Shown piece after piece: positions 17,687 through 27,153 of a stretch of 32,795 bases of DNA. A program made the translations under genes and the position numbers. Each line of letters opens with the position of its first letter. The stretch's first letter is position 1. A model generated the notes under the pieces. The model did no database searches. It was not told the DNA's origin and was given only the letters and a program-made list of their open reading frames with translations. The DNA is from Verrucomicrobia subdivision 6 bacterium (GTDB lineage: Bacteria > Verrucomicrobiota > Verrucomicrobiia > Methylacidiphilales > Verrucolacustridaceae): NCBI GenBank assembly GCA_945866245.1, contig CAMBGW010000002.1, positions 1-32,795 of the forward strand, given 5' to 3'.

Positions 17687-18715
17687 ATGAAACATTATTT
17701 CATCCCATGTCTTCTTCTTGCCCTTGGGGGCTGCATGAAAGGCGGCGGACCCCCCAAGGATCCCCCTGTCCCGGCTGAACTCGTCACCGTGGAGGTAGGT
17801 CCCTTGCGTGAAACCCTCGAAGCAATCGGCACCCTCGAAGCAGATGAGTACGTCAACCTGCGTCCCGAAGTAGACGGCGAGATCACTTCGATCCAGATGA
17901 CGGAGGGGGACACTGTCAAAAAAGGAGATCTACTCTTTCAAATCGATGAGTCGAAACAGGCCGCCGCCGTCGCCGAGGCCGAAGCCGACTACAACTACAG
18001 CCAGGAAACCCTGAAACGATCCGATACCCTCCTTCAGGACGGGACGATTTCTCAACAAGAACACGACCAAACCCGCGCTGCCTACCAACGGGGTGTGGCC
18101 ACTCTCAATCTAGCAAAAAAGCGGATGCGGGAATACACCCTCACCGCCCCGTTCGACGGAGTTCTCGGTCACCGCAACGTCAGTATTGGCCAGTACGTTA
18201 ATCCCCAGACCACCCTCGTGAGCATCTATGCCATGGATCGAATGAAGCTCACCTTCACCGTCCCCGAACGTTGCAGCGCAACCGTTCATCCTGGGCAAAC
18301 TCTCGCCGTGCGGGTTGCTGCTTATCCCGAGGAAAAATTTTCTGGAGAGATTTACCTCATCGAGCCCCAGATCGATATCGCCACGCGGACTGTTCCCGTT
18401 CGCGCCTTCATTCCGAACTCCGATCACCGACTGAAACCCGGCATGTTCGCAAACCTCACCCTTGCCATCGGGACAAAACCCAACGCCCTCACCATTCCGG
18501 AGGATTGCCTCTTTCCCCACAATGGCGGCTTTGCCGTCTACCGCGCGACCGATGGCCTTGCCGAGCTCGTGCCGGTCAAAGTAGGCCTTCGAATTCCTGG
18601 CCGAATTGAGATTCTGGAGGGCCTTCGACCTGGTGATCAGGTGGCGCGCTCTGGGAATCTACGCCTGGCTCCAGGCAGAAAACTAATCCTGCAAACCGAA
18701 GCCCCCCGCGGATGA
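17687..18715 (+). CDS. RND efflux periplasmic adaptor subunit (membrane fusion lipoprotein)
   Basis: Lipobox-like LLLALGGC, LRPEVDGEITSIQMTEGDTVKKGDLLFQID, coiled-coil hairpin, APFDGVLGHRNVSIGQYV. Confidence 0.93.
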   Translation: MKHYFIPCLLLALGGCMKGGGPPKDPPVPAELVTVEVGPLRETLEAIGTLEADEYVNLRPEVDGEITSIQMTEGDTVKKGDLLFQIDESKQAAAVAEAEADYNYSQETLKRSDTLLQDGTISQQEHDQTRAAYQRGVATLNLAKKRMREYTLTAPFDGVLGHRNVSIGQYVNPQTTLVSIYAMDRMKLTFTVPERCSATVHPGQTLAVRVAAYPEEKFSGEIYLIEPQIDIATRTVPVRAFIPNSDHRLKPGMFANLTLAIGTKPNALTIPEDCLFPHNGGFAVYRATDGLAELVPVKVGLRIPGRIEILEGLRPGDQVARSGNLRLAPGRKLILQTEAPRG

Positions 18716-21700
18716 ATCTGCCCGAATTCTGTATTCGGCGCCCGATCGCCGCCGTCATGTTGAATCTGGCGTTGGCGGTCATCGGCATCGTTGGTCTTTC
18801 CCGACTCCCCGTTCGTGAGTTGCCCGATATCGATCCACCTGTTGTCTCGGTCACCACCATTTACCCGGGGGCCAATGCCGAACTCGTCGAGGCAGACGTC
18901 ACCGAGCCCATGGAGCAGGAGATTAACAACATTCCCGGAATCAAAATTCTCCGGAGCGAGTCCCGCGAGCAGGTCAGCGCCATCACCATCGAATTTGAAC
19001 TCAATCGTAACGTGGATATCGGCGCACAAGACATCCGAGACCGAATCAGCCGTGTTCGAGACAAGCTCCCCCAAGACATTAAGGAGCCCATCGTCGCCAA
19101 GCAGGATGCCGATGCCCAAGAGGTCATGTGGGTGGCCCTCTCCAGTCCCTCCCGATCCACTTTGGAACTTTCCAATCTGGCCGAGCGGCAAATTAAGGAC
19201 CGCCTGCAAATTCTCCCTGGAGTGGGTGGAATCAACTTTGGAGGCGAGAAGCGTCCCTCGATGCGAATCTGGCTGAATACGGCGAAAATGTCCTCTCGCC
19301 AAGTCACCGCCGCCGATATTCGCAGTCTTCTCCAAAGAGAAAATGTGGAGCTTCCCTCCGGTAAAATCGAGGGCCAAAGCCGCTCCCTGAGCATCCTTGC
19401 CCGCGGCCGAATGGACCAACCCGAGCAGTACGCCGACCTGATCGTTCGGGAGAGCGATGGTTCCCCCGTGCGTCTTCGAGACGTCGCCACGATCGAGATT
19501 GGTCCGGAAGTCGAAGATACCATCGCCCGTTTTAGCGGCCAACCCGCCGTCGGTCTCGGGGTTGTCAAACAGTCGGATGCAAATGCGGTGGATGTCGCCC
19601 GCGGGGTTCGCCGTGAGTTGGAAAAGATCAAGCCGACTCTCCCCCCCGATGTTTGCATCGATATTCCTTACGACTCGTCCCTTTACGTCGAGGCCGCGAT
19701 TGATGAGGTGGGAGCCACTCTGGGCATCTCCTTTGTCCTCGTTGTGCTCCTCATCTACTTCTTCCTGCACAACGCTCGTGCCACACTCATTCCATCGGCT
19801 GCGATTCCTCTATCCATCCTCGCCACTTTCGGGCTCCTCTACTTTCTCGGCTACAGCGTCAATATCCTCACCCTCCTCGCTCTGGTCCTAGCCATCGGAA
19901 TCGTGGTGGACGACGCGATCGTCGTCCTTGAAAATATCATGCGCCATATCGAAGAAGGCATGTCCCCTTTTGAGGCCAGCATTCTTTCGATGAAGGAAAT
20001 TACCGGCGCCGTCCTCGCCATCACCGCCAGTCTGATTGTCGTCTTTCTACCCATCGCTTTTCAAAGCGGGACGACTGGAATCTTATTTCGCGAATTTGCC
20101 ATCACTTTAGCTGGCTCAGTTGCCATTTCCGCTTTTGTCGCTTTGACCCTCAGCCCAGCTTTGGGGGCTCACTTTCTCAAACCAAAAACCGATCACACGA
20201 CCGCTTTTTCCCGCTGGGTCGAACGAATTCTCTATCGTCTCTCTTCCGCCTACGCCAAAAGCCTCGCCGCTGCCCTTCGCTCCCCTCGAATTCTTCTTGG
20301 ACTCGGGGTGGGTATTCTGGCCCTCACCATCCTCCTCTACCGAGCGATTCCCCAAGAGTTTCTTCCAGACGAGGATAAGGGCACGATCATAGCCGTAATT
20401 GTTACGCCAGAGGGTTCCACCCCAGAGTCCACCGACCGCTATCTTCGTCAGGCAGAAAAGATCGCCTCCGAATATCCGGAAGTCCTGAGCTACTTCAGCG
20501 CGGTTGCTTTGTCTCGTGGGGCACCAGGCCAGGCAAACCTTGGAATTATGTTCATACGCCTGAAAAAAGACCGCGATCGCTCCGCGCTTGTCCTCGCACG
20601 TCCGGGAGCCAGGGGCTCGATGTTCACCCGAATGATTTCCGAAATCCAAGGCGCTGTGGTTATCCCCTTTTTGCCAAAGGCCGTCGGGCGCGGTTTTGGG
20701 GAGTCTTTCCAAGTGATTCTACAATCCTCCAATCTGGCACTTCTTGAAAAAACGGCCCGCCAACTGCGGGACGAAATCGCCGAGGCTGGATTTTTGAGCC
20801 AACCGCGAACAAACTTTAATTACGAGAAACCTCAACTCAGTCTGAAGATCGATCGGGAACGAGCTTCCAGCTTAGGAGTCTCCGTTCGCGATATCTCCGA
20901 AGCCCTGCAAATCCTTCTGGGCGGACTTGATATCTCCCGTTTCAATTATGAAGGCAAACAGTACGACGTCATTGCTCAGCTCAAGCGAGCCGATCGCCTT
21001 GTCCCCGATGAGCTCAACTCGCTCTATGTTCGCACCCAAAGTGGTGAGCTGGTGCCAATTCGTAATCTTGTCACAACTTCTGAGCAAGGTTCGGTTAACT
21101 CGATTTTCCACTTTTTGCGACAACGAAGCGCCTCTGTTACCGGTCAACCCCAAGGTGTCACCTTGGGACAGGCGATTGAAAAGACGGAGGAGATCGCACG
21201 GCGCATTCTTCCACCTGAAGTGACCTTAGAGTTTGACGGAGAGGCCCGAGAGCTTCGTTCGGGTCGAGGCGAAGCCTGGCAAATCATCATTTTAGCTCTT
21301 CTCATCGTTTACATGGCGCTCGCCGCACAGTTTGAAAGCCTCGTTCATCCCCTCACGATTATGGTCGCCCTTCCCTTGGCGGTTTTTGGTGCACTTCTCT
21401 TTATTTTTTCGCTGGGTTTCATCAACCAGCTAGCTGTCATCCCCCAGTATGCTCCCCCCGGGGCTCTTCCGGCCCCTCTCGCTTGGCTTTTCGGAGTTTT
21501 GCCCGAAATCCCTTCAATGAATCTCAATCTTTATAGCCTAATCGGCTTGGTTCTCCTTTTGGGCCTAGTCACAAAGAATTCCATTCTCCTCGTTGAGTTT
21601 GCCAACCAAAGACGTGCCTTAGGAATTTCGGCAGTCGAGGCCATGCGCCAGGCGGGAGCGGTGCGACTACGTCCCATTCTCATGACGGCACTTTCCACAA

Positions 21701-21888
21701 TTATCGGCATTTTGCCTATCGCCTTAGGCTTGGGAGCGGGGGCGGAAAGTCGCCGCCCTCTAGGTGTTGCCGTTGTCGGTGGGATGCTCTCCTCCACATT
21801 TCTGACTTTGTATCTCGTTCCCGCTTTTTACGTCATCATCGATCGTCTTCTTCCTGGTCGAAAAGCCACACCAGTACCCTTGTCCTAA
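18712..21888 (+). CDS. RND efflux transporter permease (HAE1/AcrB-like)
   Basis: 1058 aa; FCIRRPIAAVMLNLALAVIGIVGLSRLPVRELPDIDPPVVSV, LVLAIGIVVDDAIVVLENI, GLVTKNSILLVEFANQRR, LRPILMTALSTIIGILPIAL. Confidence 0.97.
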   Translation: MNLPEFCIRRPIAAVMLNLALAVIGIVGLSRLPVRELPDIDPPVVSVTTIYPGANAELVEADVTEPMEQEINNIPGIKILRSESREQVSAITIEFELNRNVDIGAQDIRDRISRVRDKLPQDIKEPIVAKQDADAQEVMWVALSSPSRSTLELSNLAERQIKDRLQILPGVGGINFGGEKRPSMRIWLNTAKMSSRQVTAADIRSLLQRENVELPSGKIEGQSRSLSILARGRMDQPEQYADLIVRESDGSPVRLRDVATIEIGPEVEDTIARFSGQPAVGLGVVKQSDANAVDVARGVRRELEKIKPTLPPDVCIDIPYDSSLYVEAAIDEVGATLGISFVLVVLLIYFFLHNARATLIPSAAIPLSILATFGLLYFLGYSVNILTLLALVLAIGIVVDDAIVVLENIMRHIEEGMSPFEASILSMKEITGAVLAITASLIVVFLPIAFQSGTTGILFREFAITLAGSVAISAFVALTLSPALGAHFLKPKTDHTTAFSRWVERILYRLSSAYAKSLAAALRSPRILLGLGVGILALTILLYRAIPQEFLPDEDKGTIIAVIVTPEGSTPESTDRYLRQAEKIASEYPEVLSYFSAVALSRGAPGQANLGIMFIRLKKDRDRSALVLARPGARGSMFTRMISEIQGAVVIPFLPKAVGRGFGESFQVILQSSNLALLEKTARQLRDEIAEAGFLSQPRTNFNYEKPQLSLKIDRERASSLGVSVRDISEALQILLGGLDISRFNYEGKQYDVIAQLKRADRLVPDELNSLYVRTQSGELVPIRNLVTTSEQGSVNSIFHFLRQRSASVTGQPQGVTLGQAIEKTEEIARRILPPEVTLEFDGEARELRSGRGEAWQIIILALLIVYMALAAQFESLVHPLTIMVALPLAVFGALLFIFSLGFINQLAVIPQYAPPGALPAPLAWLFGVLPEIPSMNLNLYSLIGLVLLLGLVTKNSILLVEFANQRRALGISAVEAMRQAGAVRLRPILMTALSTIIGILPIALGLGAGAESRRPLGVAVVGGMLSSTFLTLYLVPAFYVIIDRLLPGRKATPVPLS

Positions 21889-21914
21889 ACCCTTTTGTTT
21901 CCTACTTTCAATGG

Positions 21915-22979
21915 ATGACCATGGCTATGCCTCCAGAGGGGGTCTCTCCCTTGCCCTATGCGAACGAAGACGCGCGCGACAAACGGGACATGGTCATTGC
22001 GTCTCTTTTTACTTTTCTCTACCTCTTACTTTTTGGCTTCTTTTGGATCTCCTCCCAAACTTTGACCGCACTACAAAAAAAAGCCCCAGAGAATGTCGTG
22101 CGAACAAATATAAAAATTCAACGGCTGGCTCAGCCCCCCCAAATGGCTCCCCCGATGCAAAGCCAGTTTGTCGATGCCTCTGGACTCAAGGAGGTAGATA
22201 AGCCCGACCCGCGAACTGCCCTCCAGAGCGATCGCAATACCGCGGCCTCAAGCAAGGTCGTCAATGGGACCGACACGACTTTAGGAGGCCAAGACGGAAA
22301 GAAAGATGACTCTTTAACCATGCGCGATTCCCAGTTTTCACCCAACCCTGCCTCCCCTCCTCCTTCGGCCCGCCTCAGCCCCTCCACTGCCAAACCCGCC
22401 CAACAACCCCCTAAACCTGCCCCTGCCCTACCCAAAACCGAACTTCTCAAGCCCACCCCCGGCCCAGGCACACCGATCGAAAAAGCCAACGACACCCCTG
22501 AGGCAAAAGAAGATCCCTCTCAATCGCAAAATGATTCCCCACCCTCAGCCGCCCAAGCCGCTTCCAACGCCTCTGACTCCTCCTCGGCCATGGCACCTCC
22601 TCCCGACATCTTTCGGGATCGAAGCGCCGTTTCCGGTGGGGCTGCTATGGGACAAGATGCCTCGTTCGCCTCCATGGGCACCGCCCTCGGTCGCTACCAA
22701 CACAAACTCTATCTGGCGATTGGCTCACGCTGGAATCTGAAGGTAGCTCAAACAATGGCGCAGATCGGAGTCGACCGAGTCGTTGTTCGCTTCCATGTTA
22801 ACGCCGACGGTACAATCTCCGACCTCGATATCGTTCAAGGGAACCCCAACTCGATTCTTGGTATGATCAGCTCCGATTCGATCAAGCAATCCAGCGACCT
22901 AATCGGCCCCTTTCCTGCCGATCTAAAAGCCGAAAAACCCGGCGGCTTCCCATGGCAACTAGCCTTTCGTATCTACTAG
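21915..22979 (+). CDS. TonB/TolA-like energy-transduction protein (Pro-rich)
   Basis: Single N-terminal TM, long Pro/Ser/Ala/Lys linker, C-terminal YLAIGSRWNLKV...VVVRFHVNADGTISDLDIV TonB_C-like domain; followed by exbB/exbD. Confidence 0.7.
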   Translation: MTMAMPPEGVSPLPYANEDARDKRDMVIASLFTFLYLLLFGFFWISSQTLTALQKKAPENVVRTNIKIQRLAQPPQMAPPMQSQFVDASGLKEVDKPDPRTALQSDRNTAASSKVVNGTDTTLGGQDGKKDDSLTMRDSQFSPNPASPPPSARLSPSTAKPAQQPPKPAPALPKTELLKPTPGPGTPIEKANDTPEAKEDPSQSQNDSPPSAAQAASNASDSSSAMAPPPDIFRDRSAVSGGAAMGQDASFASMGTALGRYQHKLYLAIGSRWNLKVAQTMAQIGVDRVVVRFHVNADGTISDLDIVQGNPNSILGMISSDSIKQSSDLIGPFPADLKAEKPGGFPWQLAFRIY

Positions 22980-23027
22980 CAGATCAAAGCTGGCCAAACT
23001 TTCGCCTTTCACTAGATTCATACTCTT

Positions 23028-23675
23028 ATGGGACTCGATGTCATCAGCACTTTGCAAGATCTGACCAAGGTCAGCCCTTTCATCATCGCAGCCATCCTTT
23101 TTCCACTCGTCTCATGTCTAATTTCCGGCCTTTTTCTATCGACCGTCATCTTCCTCCGCCTGCGCCGTGATCGTGTTGCTCCCAAAGATATTATCGATGC
23201 GATTCGTGCCCTCAAAGCTGGCGGAAATACGGAAACACTTGTGCGCCTCTGCGTGCGCAACGACTCCCCCCTCGCCCGCCTCGTCAATAGCTCGTTGGAA
23301 CACTCCTCTCTCCCTCGCGGTGAAAATGTGGAGGCTCTGCAAACCCTCGCCCGCACCGAAGTGGCCCGACTCGAACGCGGCATCGTTTACCTAGAAATCT
23401 TTGTGGGTGCTTCTCCTCTCCTCGGCCTCGTGGGAACGGTATCCGGCCTCATCACCATCTTTGCCGCCGTCGGCAGCGAGAACAGTGACCCTGCAAAAAT
23501 CTCTGCCGGTATCGCCGAAGCCCTTCACACCACCGTTCTGGGTATCGGCACGGCCATCATTATGCTGTTTCCTTTCACCTTCTTTAGCAAAAAGATCGAC
23601 GTTCTTTCCGTAGAGCTCGAAGAGTACTCCATGCTACTCCTCAAGAAGCTCTACACCGAAGAAGTCCCTGCCTAA
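23028..23675 (+). CDS. exbB: MotA/TolQ/ExbB proton channel family protein
   Basis: GIVYLEIFVGASPLLGLVGTVSGLITIFAAVG...ISAGIAEALHTTVLGIGTAIIMLFPFTFF. Confidence 0.92.
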   Translation: MGLDVISTLQDLTKVSPFIIAAILFPLVSCLISGLFLSTVIFLRLRRDRVAPKDIIDAIRALKAGGNTETLVRLCVRNDSPLARLVNSSLEHSSLPRGENVEALQTLARTEVARLERGIVYLEIFVGASPLLGLVGTVSGLITIFAAVGSENSDPAKISAGIAEALHTTVLGIGTAIIMLFPFTFFSKKIDVLSVELEEYSMLLLKKLYTEEVPA

Positions 23676-23697
23676 CCCCCTCCCGGGTCCGCCCGCG

Positions 23698-24180
23698 ATG
23701 AAGTTTAAATCCACCCGTCGACGCCGAGTCGAAATCAATGTCATTCCGTTGATCGACATTCTATGCATGCTCCTCATCTTCTTTATCGTCACGACAAGCT
23801 TTAAAAAGAAAACCGCCTCCGTCGACGTCACTCCTCCCAAATCGGAAAAAGGAACCGAAAAGGTGGAAGAGGCTAAGACCGCTCCTCCCGAACTCACCCT
23901 AAAGTCCGCCAAGGCGGCCGAATATGCGAAACTTTACGACGATGACAAATTTCCTCTCTACCTCGGGGATCAGACCCTCAATCTCAATGTGAAATCCGAC
24001 ACCTTCCGGGCGGAATTAGCAAAAACTCTCAAGGATCGTAAGGTAAAGAATATCATCCTCAATTTCGATGAGACCACTCCTATCGCCATTTTCTTCAAGT
24101 TTTTCGATGCGTGTGAGGACGCCGGCGTCCCGATCTCCGTCCGTACATCCAAGATCGGTGGCGCTACTGCCACCCCCTGA
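23698..24180 (+). CDS. exbD: ExbD/TolR family biopolymer transport protein
   Basis: RRRRVEINVIPLIDILCMLLIFFIVTTSFKKK, followed by a periplasmic domain. Confidence 0.88.
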   Translation: MKFKSTRRRRVEINVIPLIDILCMLLIFFIVTTSFKKKTASVDVTPPKSEKGTEKVEEAKTAPPELTLKSAKAAEYAKLYDDDKFPLYLGDQTLNLNVKSDTFRAELAKTLKDRKVKNIILNFDETTPIAIFFKFFDACEDAGVPISVRTSKIGGATATP

Positions 24181-24209
24181 AGGCGACCGCCCCCGTTCTC
24201 CCTGTTCGC

Positions 24210-24752
24210 TTGTACGGAGATCCCGTTCTCCGGCAGCCTGCCGTGCGGGTCACACCTCCCAACGAGAAGTTGAATGAACTTTCCCGTGTCTTAGAAAATA
24301 CCATGCGAGAAGCGGAGGGTATCGGCCTGGCAGCGCCGCAGATTGGTGTCTCGCTTCAAATCGCAGTGGTCGACCTCCGGAAGGTTGAAAAACGCCCATC
24401 AACCATGGAGCTTATGGGCAAACCAGTCGATTGGCGTGTCCACATGCCCCTATTTTTTTGTAATCCCGTCATTACCCTCACCCGCAAAAGAGACGATGAG
24501 GACGAAGGATGTCTTAGCTTTCCCAACCTTCACGGACCTGTTCGCCGAAGTCTTCGAATTCAAATGGACTACCTCGATTTGAAAGGTCACCCCGTGACAC
24601 TCACTGCAGGAGGCCTTTTAGCTCGTGCCCTTCAGCACGAGGTCGATCATCTCATGGGAATCCTTTTTATCGATCGCATGGCTCCAGACGTCCGGCGTGC
24701 CCTATCCCCAGAACTTGAAATACTTCAACAGAAACAGCTCGCGAGAAAGTAA
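24210..24752 (+). CDS. def: Peptide deformylase (true start likely somewhat upstream or non-ATG)
   Basis: YGDPVLRQPA, EGIGLAAPQIG, EGCLSFP, LQHEVDHLMGILFIDRM. The provided start is TTG at 24210; in-frame CTG at 24177 is another option. Confidence 0.93.
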   Translation: MYGDPVLRQPAVRVTPPNEKLNELSRVLENTMREAEGIGLAAPQIGVSLQIAVVDLRKVEKRPSTMELMGKPVDWRVHMPLFFCNPVITLTRKRDDEDEGCLSFPNLHGPVRRSLRIQMDYLDLKGHPVTLTAGGLLARALQHEVDHLMGILFIDRMAPDVRRALSPELEILQQKQLARK

Positions 24753-24758
24753 TCTGCT

Positions 24759-25979
24759 GTGCTGATCTGCGCTGGCGCCCTGCTCGAATCCACAGAAAAG
24801 ATTCATCGCCCCGGATGCTTGCGAATCAACCGAGAGATCATCACAGAAGTCGGCTCTGCTCTTACTCCCCAAGCGGGCGAAGAGGTTCTCCATCTTCCTG
24901 AAATCACCCTGGCCCCTGGTTGGATCAATCTCCATGCACACCTTGAACTCGCCTCCCTCCATAAAAAACTTACCCTTGGAAAAGACTTTGCCAGCTGGCT
25001 TGAGCAACTGCTCTCACAACTACCCGCCCTTACACCAGAGGTTCGCCGACAATCGATTCTAAACTCCACCCACCTAGCCGCCCTTTCTGGGACAACATCG
25101 ATTCTCTCCATTCTCTCTCAGCGCGCCGCGCTGGCTGGCTTAACCTCCACTCAAACTCGCGTTTGGTGGGCCCTCGAAATGATCGACCTGCACGAAAAGC
25201 CTTCCGCGACTGAACTACTCGATCAAGCCACCTCTTGGATTTCGCGCCATCCAAATGCTCCTTGGCACTTAGCCCTATCTCCTCACGCGCCTTATACCTG
25301 CTCCCCAGCCCTCTTTCGTCAACTTTCCCTTCTTTCTGCCCAAAATCATCTTCCTTTTACCACACACCTAGGCGAATCCACGGAGGAGTCGGAACTGCTG
25401 GCAGGAGTGGATACACCCCTGCGGAAACTTCTGCCTGCCGACTTAAAACGTCCTGATCTTGCCGAGAAGAACTCTCCCGTTTCATGGTGCTGCCAGCACG
25501 ATGCATTACCCGCTAATCCTATTCTTGCACACGGAAATGAAATCTCCCCGACCGATCTTCCTTTTCTCAAAGAAAAGAATGCCACGATTGTCCACTGCCC
25601 TGCCTCCCACCACTGGTTCCAGCGAAAACCCTTTCCTCTCACCACTTTTCAATCTCAACAGATTCCGGTCGTTCTTGGTACAGATAGTCCCGCCAGCTCA
25701 TCGAATCTTGGCCTCGATCTTCGTCAAGAGGCTCGCCTCTTTCAAAAATCCCAACCTGCGGTGACTCCTCACCAGATTTGGCAAATGATCACAACCCTGC
25801 CCGCTCAAGCCCTCGGCCAAGGGAAGACACTGGGCGCACTGCTACCAGGTCGATGGGCCGATTGGGTGGGATGGCGTGTTCCTCTTGATCAAGATCCTAT
25901 TTCCGCCATCTTGCAAAGCATTGAGCCTGCCGAGCTCACTTGTGTCGGCGGAAAGATTACCCAGCACGAAAAGATTTAA
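24759..25979 (+). CDS. Amidohydrolase family protein (TRZ/ATZ/SsnA-like deaminase)
   Basis: LAPGWINLHAHLELASL metal-site motif, SPHAPYTCSP, HLGESTEE, LAHGNEIS, IVHCPASHHWF, VLGTDSPASSSNLGLDLRQEARL. Confidence 0.82.
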   Translation: MLICAGALLESTEKIHRPGCLRINREIITEVGSALTPQAGEEVLHLPEITLAPGWINLHAHLELASLHKKLTLGKDFASWLEQLLSQLPALTPEVRRQSILNSTHLAALSGTTSILSILSQRAALAGLTSTQTRVWWALEMIDLHEKPSATELLDQATSWISRHPNAPWHLALSPHAPYTCSPALFRQLSLLSAQNHLPFTTHLGESTEESELLAGVDTPLRKLLPADLKRPDLAEKNSPVSWCCQHDALPANPILAHGNEISPTDLPFLKEKNATIVHCPASHHWFQRKPFPLTTFQSQQIPVVLGTDSPASSSNLGLDLRQEARLFQKSQPAVTPHQIWQMITTLPAQALGQGKTLGALLPGRWADWVGWRVPLDQDPISAILQSIEPAELTCVGGKITQHEKI

Positions 25980-26019
25980 CCTCGTCCCCCACCCCCTTTC
26001 CTCGGCACGATAGAGGAGT

Positions 26020-27153
26020 ATGAAGACCGCCTCTTTCTTAGCCGAAATTGAGACTCGTCACGCCGCACGCCACCAAGAGGACCGGCAACGGTTGCTTCCC
26101 ACTGAAATCTCCCCAATCTCTTTTTCGCATAACGATTACCTTGGTCTCTCCCAACACCCCGTAGTGATTCAGGCTGCCCAGCAAGCCTTGCAAAAATATG
26201 GGGCAAGTGCTCGAGCAGCCCGCCTCCTCGCTGGTCCCTGCCCCGAACATGAAAAGCTTGAAACCGCTCTTGCCTCATGGAAAGAGACGGAGCGGGCCCT
26301 CCTCTTTTCCTCGGGATACCTCACTCCCCTTGGCGTCATTCCGGCCCTCGTTGGATCGGGGGACACCATTCTTCTCGAACGCCAAGCGCATGCCTGTCTT
26401 TTTGATGGGGCAAAGCTTGCCAATGCCCGCCTACGAGTTTTTTCTCGGCAAGACCCCACCTCACTCAAAACGATACTTGATTCCACCCGATCGCTGAACC
26501 CGAAGGGAAAGATTCTCATAGTCGTTGAGTCCCTTCACTCCATGGATGGAGACATCGCCCCACTTCGAGAAATTGTTCGACTCAAATCGGAAGCAGGAGC
26601 TTGGCTTCTTTTAGATGAAGCTCATGCCAGCGGTGTTTGCGGTCCCCAAGGCGCAGGATATGCCAAAGAATACGGCCTCACCTCCTCAGTCGATCTGCAA
26701 ATGGGCACTCTCGGTAAAGCCTTAGGATCTTCAGGAGGCTTTGTCGCGGCGCAAAGTCAGATTATCGATCACCTTCTCAATGAAGCTCGGACCTTCCTCT
26801 TTGACACTGCACTCGCCCCCGCTGCTGCCCACGCCGCTTTAAGCGCACTTTCCATTCTTCGCTCAAAAGAGGGTGATCAACTCCGCCAAACTCTCCATAA
26901 AAATATCTCCCATTTCCGCACGGCCTATCCATCACCCCAAGAGGGCGCAATTCAAACTGTCTTTTGCGGTTCCAACTCCGCCGCCACTTCCGCATCCCAA
27001 TATCTTCTGCAACATGGCCTCACTGTTCCTGCCATTCGCACCCCCACGGTTCCCTCAGGAGCCGCTCGACTTCGTCTTAGTCTCTCCGCTTGCCATACGC
27101 CCCAGGAGATTGAAAAGGTCACGGCGGCACTGCGATCCCTTCCTACCTCGTGA
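26020..27153 (+). CDS. bioF: 8-amino-7-oxononanoate synthase-like PLP enzyme
   Basis: SHNDYLGLSQHP, GASARAARLLAG, VVESLHSMDGDIAPL, LLLDEAHASGVCGPQGAGYA, GTLGKALGSSGGFVA; next to bioA/bioD. Confidence 0.92.
   Translation: MKTASFLAEIETRHAARHQEDRQRLLPTEISPISFSHNDYLGLSQHPVVIQAAQQALQKYGASARAARLLAGPCPEHEKLETALASWKETERALLFSSGYLTPLGVIPALVGSGDTILLERQAHACLFDGAKLANARLRVFSRQDPTSLKTILDSTRSLNPKGKILIVVESLHSMDGDIAPLREIVRLKSEAGAWLLLDEAHASGVCGPQGAGYAKEYGLTSSVDLQMGTLGKALGSSGGFVAAQSQIIDHLLNEARTFLFDTALAPAAAHAALSALSILRSKEGDQLRQTLHKNISHFRTAYPSPQEGAIQTVFCGSNSAATSASQYLLQHGLTVPAIRTPTVPSGAARLRLSLSACHTPQEIEKVTAALRSLPTS

Noticed and set aside
18637-19770. 377 aa minus-strand ORF
   Set aside because: It is antisense to the RND permease; low-complexity Gly/Asp-rich translation with no domain; explained by codon bias of the sense gene.
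20116-20712. 198 aa minus-strand ORF
   Set aside because: Antisense to the RND permease; no domain.
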